DNA from: a virus
Virus record (IMG/VR): IMGVR_UViG_3300025652_000057
Location: 1 to 64,000 of that record
DNA: 64,000 bases
Strand: one strand, 5' to 3'
The number at the start of each line of letters is the position of its first letter. Positions within the stretch are counted from its first letter, which is position 1. The notes beneath the pieces were generated by a model that saw nothing but the letters and a program-made list of their open reading frames with translations, was not told the origin of the DNA and did no database searches. Positions 1 to 6,684 of the stretch are shown here, one piece after another. Made by a program: the position numbers and the translations under genes.

Positions 1-268
1 TCCACTTCTCGATCACTGGCTCACCATTATCATCTTCATCGATCACAACATAGGCAACAGTTTTCTTGACAGTAGCATATCGATAACCACGATCATCACT
101 TGAAGCGTTGGTTACCCAGACTTTATGGGGAAACTCTTTACCGAAATAAGAAAGTAGGTCGTCATCATTATGTGAAAACTCAAAATAGTTTCCATACTCT
201 TTCTCATCAAAGATTCCAATGATGGTTGCTTTCTGATCAAAGTATGTTTCAGACGGGGCAAATGCCAT
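1..268 (-). CDS. Hypothetical protein, 3' end cut off by the window edge
   Basis: An open frame reads from an ATG at 268 to the left edge without a stop, giving 89 visible codons. The N-terminus begins MAFAPSETYF and continues with a mixed acidic and aromatic sequence (for example FEFSHNDDDL). I see no catalytic motif, signal peptide or membrane segment and do not recognise the family. A purine-rich GAGAGAGAAC lies upstream of the ATG, and a sigma70-type promoter at 301-328 points into the gene, so it is probably an early gene independent of the glycosyltransferase genes behind it. The C-terminus is outside the window. Confidence 0.75.
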   Translation of the reverse strand, partial: MAFAPSETYFDQKATIIGIFDEKEYGNYFEFSHNDDDLLSYFGKEFPHKVWVTNASSDDRGYRYATVKKTVAYVVIDEDDNGEPVIEKW

Positions 269-300
269 ATTAAAGTTCTCTCTCAATTCATTAAGTAGCT

Positions 301-328
301 ATTATAACATAGCTGGAACTAAAGTCAA
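301..328 (-). promoter_or_regulatory. sigma70-type promoter for the partial gene at 1-268
   Basis: On the minus strand the sequence reads TTGACT, 16 bases, TATAAT, about 33 bases upstream of the ATG at 268. It matches 11 of 12 consensus positions and sits in a true intergenic gap, which makes it credible. Confidence 0.7.
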
Positions 329-331
329 CCG

Positions 332-1834
332 TTATTTTGCATTTTTATAGTCGAAATCTCTATCTAGAGTCATTCCGTAATTATTCACATCAGAGGGCAT
401 ATCAAAGCCATCTTTCAGAATAGGAGTGTTAGTCTTGAATGGACCATAGTCTACCCAGTGATGCCATCTGCCATATCTCCAGACGAGTCGAGCAACATCT
501 GGATGCATATCAACCAGCATCTGAGATTTGTTTACAGTGCCTTCAGTATTATAACCAGTCTCTTTGAACTCGTCATTATCTGCATTTTCAGCATGATAGA
601 ACTCAGCAGTATTACCACCAGCAACAGTCTGAGTAGCACATTTACCCTGAAGAAAGGCATTGAACTGTAGACACACATCTCCATCTTTCATAACTCTTAA
701 GCAAATATCAGTGTCTTCGTTGTAACGACCACGCCATCTATGCTTACAATCATTACGAATTAGTAATGCAGAATAGATTCGAGTGTTTGCTACGAATGCA
801 GGATAGCTTTGATCTGGAGCAATAAAGAATCGATATTGTGGACCAGCAATATAGACATTATCGTATCGATTTACAAAGTCTTCCATGATCTTAAAGCCTA
901 CACCACTCTCGAATCGAATGCGCTCATTCTCATGAAGTCGATAGAAGTCGGAGATATTGTCATCGAATACCCAGTGACTAGTTGCACCAATAGTCATCGA
1001 ATGATCCCATGCCCAGTTTCTAGCACGACCAGGACCATCACCATGATTAGAGAATGGGGCAACTAGAAGTGTGACATACTGGCGAATACCAAAGTTATCC
1101 AGTGCTTCTTCATACGCAGATTCATCTTGCGGCTCAATTACGATATAATGAGGAATATGCATACGAGCAAACGATCTAGAAGTGATCATTGTATCAGCTC
1201 GACCTTTAGATACGATATACATTGGGTGCTTAGGATTTGTACGACGAGGCTCTTCTACCCATCTTAGCTTAAGATTCTTTGTAACATTCAACTTTGGATG
1301 CCAAATGCTCTTAGTCTTGTCAGTTACTTCTTGACCGATCTTGACGGCAAAGTTATCATAATCTTCTTTACTTCTAAACTTCATAGTTACACTGCGAAAG
1401 GCGTTAGCATTTTCCTGAGTGTAAGCAGGCATGCCCTTCCATTGAGATTCCCAGTACTTATCATCAGCAGTACTTTCAGCGACTTCTTTTCTTTTAGGGA
1501 CAAGTTTAGATGGATCGATAGCTACAGCAATATCATCGTCTGCAAATAGACAATTATTCACATCACTTAGAGGATGGTAGGTAGACTTCATCTTACCAGG
1601 AATCATCTGATTGATCTTAGTACAGAACTCTACCATATCGGCTTGAGTCTTAAAGTGAACGTAGATAGATTTCCAAACGTCAGACTCGACTACCTTCTTA
1701 GCTTTAGTCATATCTTGAAGAACGACAGGAAGAGGTTCATCAAAGAACTTATCTAAGCCAACGCTGTAAGAATCATTCTTACGGGCATCTTCTTCCATAT
1801 AATTGTCGTATTCAGAACTCTCTTTCACGCTCAT
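332..1834 (-). CDS. TET-associated glycosyltransferase (TAGT) with tandem N-terminal repeat domain
   Basis: The C-terminal two thirds (residues about 204 to the end) match the TET-associated glycosyltransferase family, GT-A fold enzymes that add sugars to hydroxymethylated bases in phage DNA. Visible landmarks are MYIVSKGR at the start of the domain, the metal-binding DDN at 291-293, RYNEDTDICLRV near 382, and GGNTAEFYH. The N-terminus holds two copies of a roughly 33-residue unit (56-88 and 148-180), each with a hydrophobic-F-x-S/T pattern and ending K-S-x-(Y/W)-H-P. I chose the ATG at 1834 because GGAG stands about 10 bases upstream; a start at 1879 would place the N-terminus inside the promoter at 1868-1896. 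The downstream gene order is gp46, a second glycosyltransferase, then this gene. No TET oxygenase or hydroxymethylase is in the window, so the modified base is inferred, not shown. Confidence 0.85.
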   Translation of the reverse strand: MSVKESSEYDNYMEEDARKNDSYSVGLDKFFDEPLPVVLQDMTKAKKVVESDVWKSIYVHFKTQADMVEFCTKINQMIPGKMKSTYHPLSDVNNCLFADDDIAVAIDPSKLVPKRKEVAESTADDKYWESQWKGMPAYTQENANAFRSVTMKFRSKEDYDNFAVKIGQEVTDKTKSIWHPKLNVTKNLKLRWVEEPRRTNPKHPMYIVSKGRADTMITSRSFARMHIPHYIVIEPQDESAYEEALDNFGIRQYVTLLVAPFSNHGDGPGRARNWAWDHSMTIGATSHWVFDDNISDFYRLHENERIRFESGVGFKIMEDFVNRYDNVYIAGPQYRFFIAPDQSYPAFVANTRIYSALLIRNDCKHRWRGRYNEDTDICLRVMKDGDVCLQFNAFLQGKCATQTVAGGNTAEFYHAENADNDEFKETGYNTEGTVNKSQMLVDMHPDVARLVWRYGRWHHWVDYGPFKTNTPILKDGFDMPSDVNNYGMTLDRDFDYKNAK

Positions 1835-1867
1835 CTCTAAGCTTCTCCGTTTTGTTGTATTTCGTAT

Positions 1868-1896
1868 ATTATACACCAAGTGAGACTGTTTGTCAA
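1868..1896 (-). promoter_or_regulatory. Exact sigma70 consensus promoter for the TAGT gene
   Basis: On the minus strand: TTGACA, 17 bases, TATAAT, a 12 of 12 match. It overlaps the stop codon of the upstream glycosyltransferase gene (ends 1893) and lies about 34 bases before the ATG at 1834, which supports that start and gives this gene its own host-polymerase transcript. Confidence 0.85.
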
Positions 1897-2741
1897 GACA
1901 TGAAATCTTCTAAGGTGTTTGCACATTTAGGAGTGTATATTTTACTCCAATTCTTTCTATTTTTCTTCTTGCCATCTTTTTCAAAGATATCAATCGCTAT
2001 TGGCCATAGCTTCTGTATACCTCTAAGTATATCATAATGCTCTTCAGATTGAAATATATTAGTCTCGCTCTTATCTTTAATAGTCTCTTCCCAGATAGGT
2101 CTTTTGCCCTCAAACTCTTTAGTCTGACTTCTATTTAGGAATAGAAATTCGTTAGATTTACGGGTATTAACTCCGCTAGACAGGCAATGAAACATAAACG
2201 CTAAATCTTCTGCTACACGAAACTCAGTGGTCAAATCCTGTGCAATAGGAGAAATCTTTTTACCGTCAAGAAACAACCAAGTGAAAACTCCAATAGTATC
2301 GATATACTCTTGAGGTCTCGGGAAGTCATCTCCACTAGATATTCCAACAACACCCATATTCTCTTCGTCTAACCACTTAGACGCACTATCGAACAACCTA
2401 TTGATCTCTTCTTCAGTCGAAGTCCTCTTAGATTTTTCCATGTTAGATTGGGCTGACCAATACTTACTATTTCTTGTTACTAGCTGGCAGTCGTCGTCGA
2501 CCATAGCGTACTTTATATCTCCAGCATGAAGGTGTATTAGCTTTCTCGTCTCTGCAAGTTGTGTCCAGCTTCCTACAATCTCTTCAGGCAACTCAAGAAA
2601 CTGACAAGGATAATCGTATGATTCCCTCTCGCCTGGCTCAACTACCATAACGACTTTTTCTTGCCACTTTTTAGGAAGATTGTCGTATGTGACCTGATGG
2701 TTAGGTCTACGAATAGTGGGTATATATATCCTCTCTATCAT
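1893..2741 (-). CDS. Second TAGT-like GT-A glycosyltransferase
   Basis: A 282-residue protein that starts IYIPTIRRPNHQVTYD, has a GT-A type acidic motif (VDDD at 81-84) and a later acidic segment (VAEDLAFMF, about 177-185) that lines up in position with RYNEDTDICL of the neighbouring TAGT. From these I infer a nucleotide-sugar-dependent transferase of the same superfamily, without the N-terminal repeats. It lies 10 bases behind gp46 and is followed by the larger TAGT gene. An AAAAGGA ribosome site precedes the ATG, and an exact sigma70 promoter lies inside the end of gp46 (2849-2877). The substrate is unknown; DNA is likely from context, but a protein or carbohydrate acceptor is not excluded. 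Confidence 0.65.
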   Translation of the reverse strand: MIERIYIPTIRRPNHQVTYDNLPKKWQEKVVMVVEPGERESYDYPCQFLELPEEIVGSWTQLAETRKLIHLHAGDIKYAMVDDDCQLVTRNSKYWSAQSNMEKSKRTSTEEEINRLFDSASKWLDEENMGVVGISSGDDFPRPQEYIDTIGVFTWLFLDGKKISPIAQDLTTEFRVAEDLAFMFHCLSSGVNTRKSNEFLFLNRSQTKEFEGKRPIWEETIKDKSETNIFQSEEHYDILRGIQKLWPIAIDIFEKDGKKKNRKNWSKIYTPKCANTLEDFMS

Positions 2742-2751
2742 AGGTATCCTT

Positions 2752-4476
2752 TTATGCCGCTTGTGGTGCTATGCGGCTGAAGTTCTTAACTTTCTCGAAT
2801 CTGATCACACTATGAAACTTGTCGAATAGTTGATCACCCTTGTGGCTTATTATAAAGATATTTGAGTCTGCTGTCAACTCTTCAATGATCTTTAGAAACT
2901 CTTCTGTACCAGATGTATCTAGAGAAGAGTCCATGATCTCATCCATAATCAAAAGATTGGTGGATACTGAGTTACGAAGTTTAGCAACTGAACGCCAAGT
3001 AAACAACAACGCTAGATCGATACGCAACTTCTCACCCTCAGAGAACGATGCATAGCTGAATACGTCACGAAATCTAGACTTGATAGTCTCATTGAAGTTT
3101 TCATCTAGCTCGAATTGTACAAAGAAGTCCATAGCCGCTAGGTACTTATTGATCAGCTTATTCATCACAGGCACATATTGTTTGATGATTCGAGTCTTGA
3201 TACCACCATCTTTAAGCATAGACGCAACTACAGCAAGGGTCTCTTTACTATCAAACAGCCCAGTCTGGTCAGCATGGTAATTTTTAAGCTCTTTCTCTAG
3301 GTCTTTAATCTGGTTGTTATCAACTTCAGTCGCCTCTTTTTCTGCACCGAGAAGATCCTGCTTGATAGCCTTACATGAAGTCATAGCCATCTTAGATGCC
3401 ATTCGATGCTCGCTCATCTTCATATTTTTTTCACTGATAACACTTTCGGTACCGTCAATCTCTTCGAGTCTACACTCTATAACTAAACCTTTGCTCTTAA
3501 GTTCTTCTCGTGCGGCTTCGATTTTTTCTGTTTTTGATGAGTGGCTGGTGATTGTTCCTTCTTTGAACTCATGTTCGATCCCTTGCTTACAGGTTGGACA
3601 GTTGTCATGGTCTTGATAGAATGCAACTTCTTTAGATAGGGATTTGTGTTTATTAGAAAGCTCACGATCTAACTCCTGTAGTTCTTGCAACTTCTTCTTA
3701 GTATCAGACTTGTCCTGTATGCCAGTATTTAGATCAGACACCTCTTGAATAAGAACATCGACACACTCTTGCTCAGACTCGATGAATGAAATCTGCTCTC
3801 TCAACTTCTCCTTTAACTTATCCACTTCCACTTCTCGCATCTTTCTAATAGAATCATTGTGCGTCTTAGATGTAGATATTTTACTGTTGAGTAACTCTAT
3901 ATTGTGCTTGATGTCATTAATATCAGCCTTATTCTCAGTTACTCGTTCCTTAAGTAGAGTGTTCATTACAGTGAATATTTGAATATCAAGTAGGTCTTCA
4001 ATAACTTCTCGTCTCTCGCCAGCCCTTAACTGCATAAAGGGTATGAACGTAGAGCTACCCAGAACAACTACTTGACCAAAGGACTTATAGTTTAGCTTTA
4101 GAATAGTCTCTTCTAAGTACGCTTGGTAATCTCTGGCTGCGGCATCTTGGTTAATCATCTCACCATTCTTCCATATCTCAAAGTAGTTTGGCTTGATGCC
4201 ACGCTTTATGATATACTTAGAGCCACTGATAGTAAACTTGGCTTCGACTTCCAAGTCTTTACCGTTGATAGAGTTTACCAGCTGTCCCTTCTTAATCTTA
4301 CGAAAGGGCTTACCGTATAGCGCAAAAGTCAATGCGTCAAGCATAGTAGACTTACCAGCACCATTGTCGCCAATGATCAAAGTAGACTTACTACGATTCA
4401 ACTGAACTTCTGTCCAAGTATTACCAGTAGATAAAATGTTCTTATAACGAACCGATTCAAATACGATATTTGCCAT
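2752..4476 (-). CDS. gp46: gp46 recombination endonuclease subunit (Rad50/SbcC-like ATPase)
   Basis: This is the ATPase half of the gp46/gp47 complex, which resects DNA ends for recombination-dependent replication. The 574 residues carry Walker A GDNGAGKST (36-44), a long coiled-coil split by the zinc hook CPTC (293-296), the ABC signature FSEGEK (478-483), Walker B LLIMDEI (508-514), the D-loop SSLD and a switch histidine in ISHKGD. Length is close to T4 gp46. Its ATG overlaps the stop codon of gp47 (TAATG), indicating translational coupling. The final 150 bases contain a sigma70 promoter for the gene behind it. Confidence 0.97.
   Translation of the reverse strand: MANIVFESVRYKNILSTGNTWTEVQLNRSKSTLIIGDNGAGKSTMLDALTFALYGKPFRKIKKGQLVNSINGKDLEVEAKFTISGSKYIIKRGIKPNYFEIWKNGEMINQDAAARDYQAYLEETILKLNYKSFGQVVVLGSSTFIPFMQLRAGERREVIEDLLDIQIFTVMNTLLKERVTENKADINDIKHNIELLNSKISTSKTHNDSIRKMREVEVDKLKEKLREQISFIESEQECVDVLIQEVSDLNTGIQDKSDTKKKLQELQELDRELSNKHKSLSKEVAFYQDHDNCPTCKQGIEHEFKEGTITSHSSKTEKIEAAREELKSKGLVIECRLEEIDGTESVISEKNMKMSEHRMASKMAMTSCKAIKQDLLGAEKEATEVDNNQIKDLEKELKNYHADQTGLFDSKETLAVVASMLKDGGIKTRIIKQYVPVMNKLINKYLAAMDFFVQFELDENFNETIKSRFRDVFSYASFSEGEKLRIDLALLFTWRSVAKLRNSVSTNLLIMDEIMDSSLDTSGTEEFLKIIEELTADSNIFIISHKGDQLFDKFHSVIRFEKVKNFSRIAPQAA
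2849..2877 (-). promoter_or_regulatory. Exact sigma70 consensus promoter inside the end of gp46
   Basis: On the minus strand: TTGACA, 17 bases, TATAAT, a 12 of 12 match, encoded within the codons for the last 60 residues or so of gp46. It would start a transcript roughly 100 bases ahead of the glycosyltransferase ATG at 2741. Confidence 0.75.
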
Positions 4477-5546
4477 TATAAACTAATTGCCTCTTCATAT
4501 AATTCATCTAATACAGCTTGGACTTTCTCTTTATCACTACTGATCTCTAGATTACTCACATACTGCTTCAAAATAGTCAATGTGTCTTGCGCTTCATCGA
4601 CCAGCTCACTTTCATCAATAACATCTAAATTCATATGATCTTCAACGACTTTAATGTCACAAGGTGAAGCCGCTTGTATCTTGTCTAAAAATAGATCAAA
4701 GATATATGGATTTGACTTATTCACTATTATAACTTTAATATGAGTGTTTGTCAAGCTCGAAGTGTCAAGGTGAGCTATATCCTCGATTGTCATATCAGTG
4801 TCATCATATTGAATCTTATGGAACATCTTCAGAGGATTCTCAACGTGGGTAACGCTTCTGTCGTCAGTGTTAAATATACTGAATCCACGCTTCTGATCGT
4901 AATCTGACCAATTCATCTCATATGGCGCACCGAGATATGATATATTACCAATAGTAGACGGATGATGAAAGTGACCAGAGTACACAGCATCGAACTTGTT
5001 GAATACTTTCTTATCTAGTCCATGAGTACATAGTTGACCTTTCATCATCTCGAAACCCTGAAACTCAAAGTGACCGAATAAGGTTTGAGCATCGGTAGAC
5101 TTAAACATCTCAAAAGATTCTTCCCAGTTATCAGCACACAGCCAAGGTGCAAGCATAACCTTACAGTCATCGATCACTAGCTCTACTGGCTTCTCCCAAT
5201 AGATGTGAATATTACCGTACTTCGAGTTACCGTAAAGCTGTCGTAGACAGTTCACCTCGTTAGTATTCTTATAGAACGTGTCGTGGTTACCAGCAATAAG
5301 ATGGATGTCTATACCTTCATCGGCACAGATTTTCATGAAGTTTTCTTCAAGATTCTTGGCTGTTACGAAGTTGATATACTTACGTCTATCGCACACGTCA
5401 CCAAGATGAAAGATGGTTGTTATACCCTCTTCTTTAAGCTTTGGAAAGAAAACTTCTTTATAGAACTTAATGAAGTACTCAGCAAAGGCTGCATTGTCTG
5501 ATCTAGCACCCCAATGCGTATCGTTTATCACTGCAATCTTAGCCAT
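4476..5546 (-). CDS. gp47: gp47 recombination endonuclease subunit (Mre11/SbcD-like nuclease)
   Basis: The nuclease half of the gp46/gp47 end-resection complex. The 356-residue protein has the calcineurin-type phosphoesterase motifs in order: NDTHWG (D9, H11), HLGDVCDRR (D50), AGNHD (N87, H88, D89) and GHFHHP near residue 193, which together bind the two catalytic metals. It starts three bases behind gp55, with GAGGAGAAG as ribosome site lying in the last gp55 codons, and ends overlapping the gp46 ATG. A sigma70 promoter inside its 3' third points into gp46. Confidence 0.97.
   Translation of the reverse strand: MAKIAVINDTHWGARSDNAAFAEYFIKFYKEVFFPKLKEEGITTIFHLGDVCDRRKYINFVTAKNLEENFMKICADEGIDIHLIAGNHDTFYKNTNEVNCLRQLYGNSKYGNIHIYWEKPVELVIDDCKVMLAPWLCADNWEESFEMFKSTDAQTLFGHFEFQGFEMMKGQLCTHGLDKKVFNKFDAVYSGHFHHPSTIGNISYLGAPYEMNWSDYDQKRGFSIFNTDDRSVTHVENPLKMFHKIQYDDTDMTIEDIAHLDTSSLTNTHIKVIIVNKSNPYIFDLFLDKIQAASPCDIKVVEDHMNLDVIDESELVDEAQDTLTILKQYVSNLEISSDKEKVQAVLDELYEEAISL
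4726..4754 (-). promoter_or_regulatory. Exact sigma70 consensus promoter inside gp47
   Basis: On the minus strand: TTGACA, 17 bases, TATAAT, a 12 of 12 match inside gp47 coding sequence and about 250 bases before the gp46 ATG. A second TTGACA lies 14 bases further upstream. It would allow gp46 and the glycosyltransferase genes to be expressed independently of gp47. Confidence 0.7.
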
Positions 5547-5549
5547 GAA

Positions 5550-6104
5550 TTACTTCTCCTCATCGTCAATAAATTTCTCTAAACCCTTCTTCACTCTCTT
5601 TTGTTGTTGTTGCCTCTTATCTTCCATTTTCTTCTCATAGTTCTTGACGAAGGTATTCATGTAGTCGTTATCTAGGTCTATATAAGACGGCATACCATTA
5701 TCATCACCTTCGCTTTCTACTGCTGTACCAGAGGTGACAGAATTCTCAGTTACTTTGTGTTTGATATATAACTGCTTCTTCTCTTTATCAATACGTCTCA
5801 GAAATGCGTACCAGATGATTTGAGTGAAGTAAGCGAATGGATTGCTAGACTTGTCTGGGTCAAAGTTACCTAGTGCTTGAATTGCATTTTCTAGACCATC
5901 ACTAATCATCTCGTCTTTATATGAGTAACCCGAGAAGTTAGGTTTAGATGCGAGTCGAGTAGATATCTGATAGACACACTCACCTAGATAGTTGGGTATC
6001 TGTGGTACAGGATCACCAGAGTCTTCTGCTTCTACACATAGCTTCTTATATGCTACGATAGCTGCCAGAAACTCAGGGTTGTTTACGTAATTCTTCTTAG
6101 CCAT
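5550..6104 (-). CDS. gp55: gp55 late-transcription sigma factor
   Basis: A small divergent sigma factor that, with gp33 and the clamp gp45 in T4, directs host RNA polymerase to TATAAATA late promoters, which are present throughout this window. The core FAYFTQIIWYAFLRRIDKEK resembles sigma region 2 and is typical of phage gp55; the C-terminus is highly charged (RQQQQKRVKK). I prefer the ATG at 6104 (184 residues) with GAGG nine bases upstream; an in-frame GTG at 6119 would add five residues. It heads the gp55-gp47-gp46 run and has its own sigma70 promoter at 6133-6161. Confidence 0.93.
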   Translation of the reverse strand: MAKKNYVNNPEFLAAIVAYKKLCVEAEDSGDPVPQIPNYLGECVYQISTRLASKPNFSGYSYKDEMISDGLENAIQALGNFDPDKSSNPFAYFTQIIWYAFLRRIDKEKKQLYIKHKVTENSVTSGTAVESEGDDNGMPSYIDLDNDYMNTFVKNYEKKMEDKRQQQQKRVKKGLEKFIDDEEK

Positions 6105-6132
6105 TCCATTAGTCCTCACTCAATTTACATAT

Positions 6133-6161
6133 AGTATAATACATTTGACGGCGTATGTCAA
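6133..6161 (-). promoter_or_regulatory. sigma70-type promoter for gp55
   Basis: On the minus strand: TTGACA, 17 bases, TATACT, 11 of 12 consensus positions, ending about 30 bases before the gp55 ATG. It would allow gp55 to be made by host polymerase before late transcription begins. Confidence 0.75.
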
Positions 6162-6190
6162 GTAAAAGTTTATTTTATTTAATTTGATGA

Positions 6191-6258
6191 AATGTCTTGA
6201 CATGGTACCAAGAGTCGTGTATAATAGCGTTATCGCTTGTTGAATAATACTAATGTTT
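6191..6258 (+). promoter_or_regulatory. Orphan sigma70 promoter, first copy of a tandem repeat
   Basis: TTGACA at 6197-6202, 17 bases, TATAAT at 6220-6225: an exact consensus match on the plus strand, opposite to every neighbouring gene. The hexamers sit in a repeat unit that includes a short dyad (AGCG TTAT CGCT) and the tail GTTGAATAATACTAATG. A second copy follows 76-77 bases later. No plus-strand gene follows. Confidence 0.7.
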
Positions 6259-6266
6259 TACTGATC

Positions 6267-6335
6267 AATGTCTTGACATAATGTGGTTATGTGTGTATAA
6301 TAGAGTTATTGCTCTGTTGAATAATACTAATGCTT
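6267..6335 (+). promoter_or_regulatory. Orphan sigma70 promoter, second copy of the tandem repeat
   Basis: TTGACA at 6273-6278, 17 bases, TATAAT at 6296-6301: again an exact match on the plus strand. It shares with the first copy the flanks AATGTC before the -35 box and GTTGAATAATACTAATG after the -10 box, while the spacer has diverged. The dyad is changed to AGAG ... CTCT. Transcription would run antisense into the 3' end of the 117-residue gene at 6327-6680. Confidence 0.7.
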
Positions 6336-6680
6336 AGTTGCTTCTTTCGAGTCAATTAGTGCCATTAGATGCTCTTCTGCTTCTTCGTCTGTTACATCAT
6401 CAAGTCTGTCGATAAAGTCTCTCTCTTTAACTTCTTCGAAGAACGATTGGTATATCTCTTCTGCTCTCTTGTTGGCATCACTTTTAAGAACGATGTCGCT
6501 ATTATCTATTATAACACTATTCTCGACAGAAAACAAGAGATAGCTTTGAGCGTAGAAGCCCTTGGTTGGATGTATCTTCACTTGAACAGGATTCATAAGA
6601 TTCACACAGCCCATGCCTTTACCTAAGTCTTCAGCAATCAAGTCAATACCATTCTTTAGTTTTATGTGTACAAGTTTCAT
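6327..6680 (-). CDS. Small conserved protein with Lsm/Hfq-like N-terminal half
   Basis: A 117-residue protein. The first 55 residues (KLVHIKLKNGIDLIAEDLGK, then MNPVQVKIHP) have the alternating strands and the NG/GxxxxNP pattern of a small Sm-like beta barrel; the C-terminal half is acidic and helical. Sm-like is my inference from the pattern, not a firm family match. The gene sits between uvsW (4-base gap, ribosome site AAAGGA made from the uvsW stop region) and gp55, so it is co-transcribed with uvsW. A weak sigma70-like sequence (TTGTTT, 17, TATAAT) lies inside it at 6508-6536. Confidence 0.8.
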   Translation of the reverse strand: MKLVHIKLKNGIDLIAEDLGKGMGCVNLMNPVQVKIHPTKGFYAQSYLLFSVENSVIIDNSDIVLKSDANKRAEEIYQSFFEEVKERDFIDRLDDVTDEEAEEHLMALIDSKEATKH

Positions 6681-6684
6681 CTAA

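Noticed and set aside
6369-6626. 85-residue plus-strand open frame downstream of the orphan promoters
   Set aside because: No ribosome site, and the translation is the hydrophobic antisense of the Lsm-like gene; the promoters more likely make a non-coding RNA if anything.
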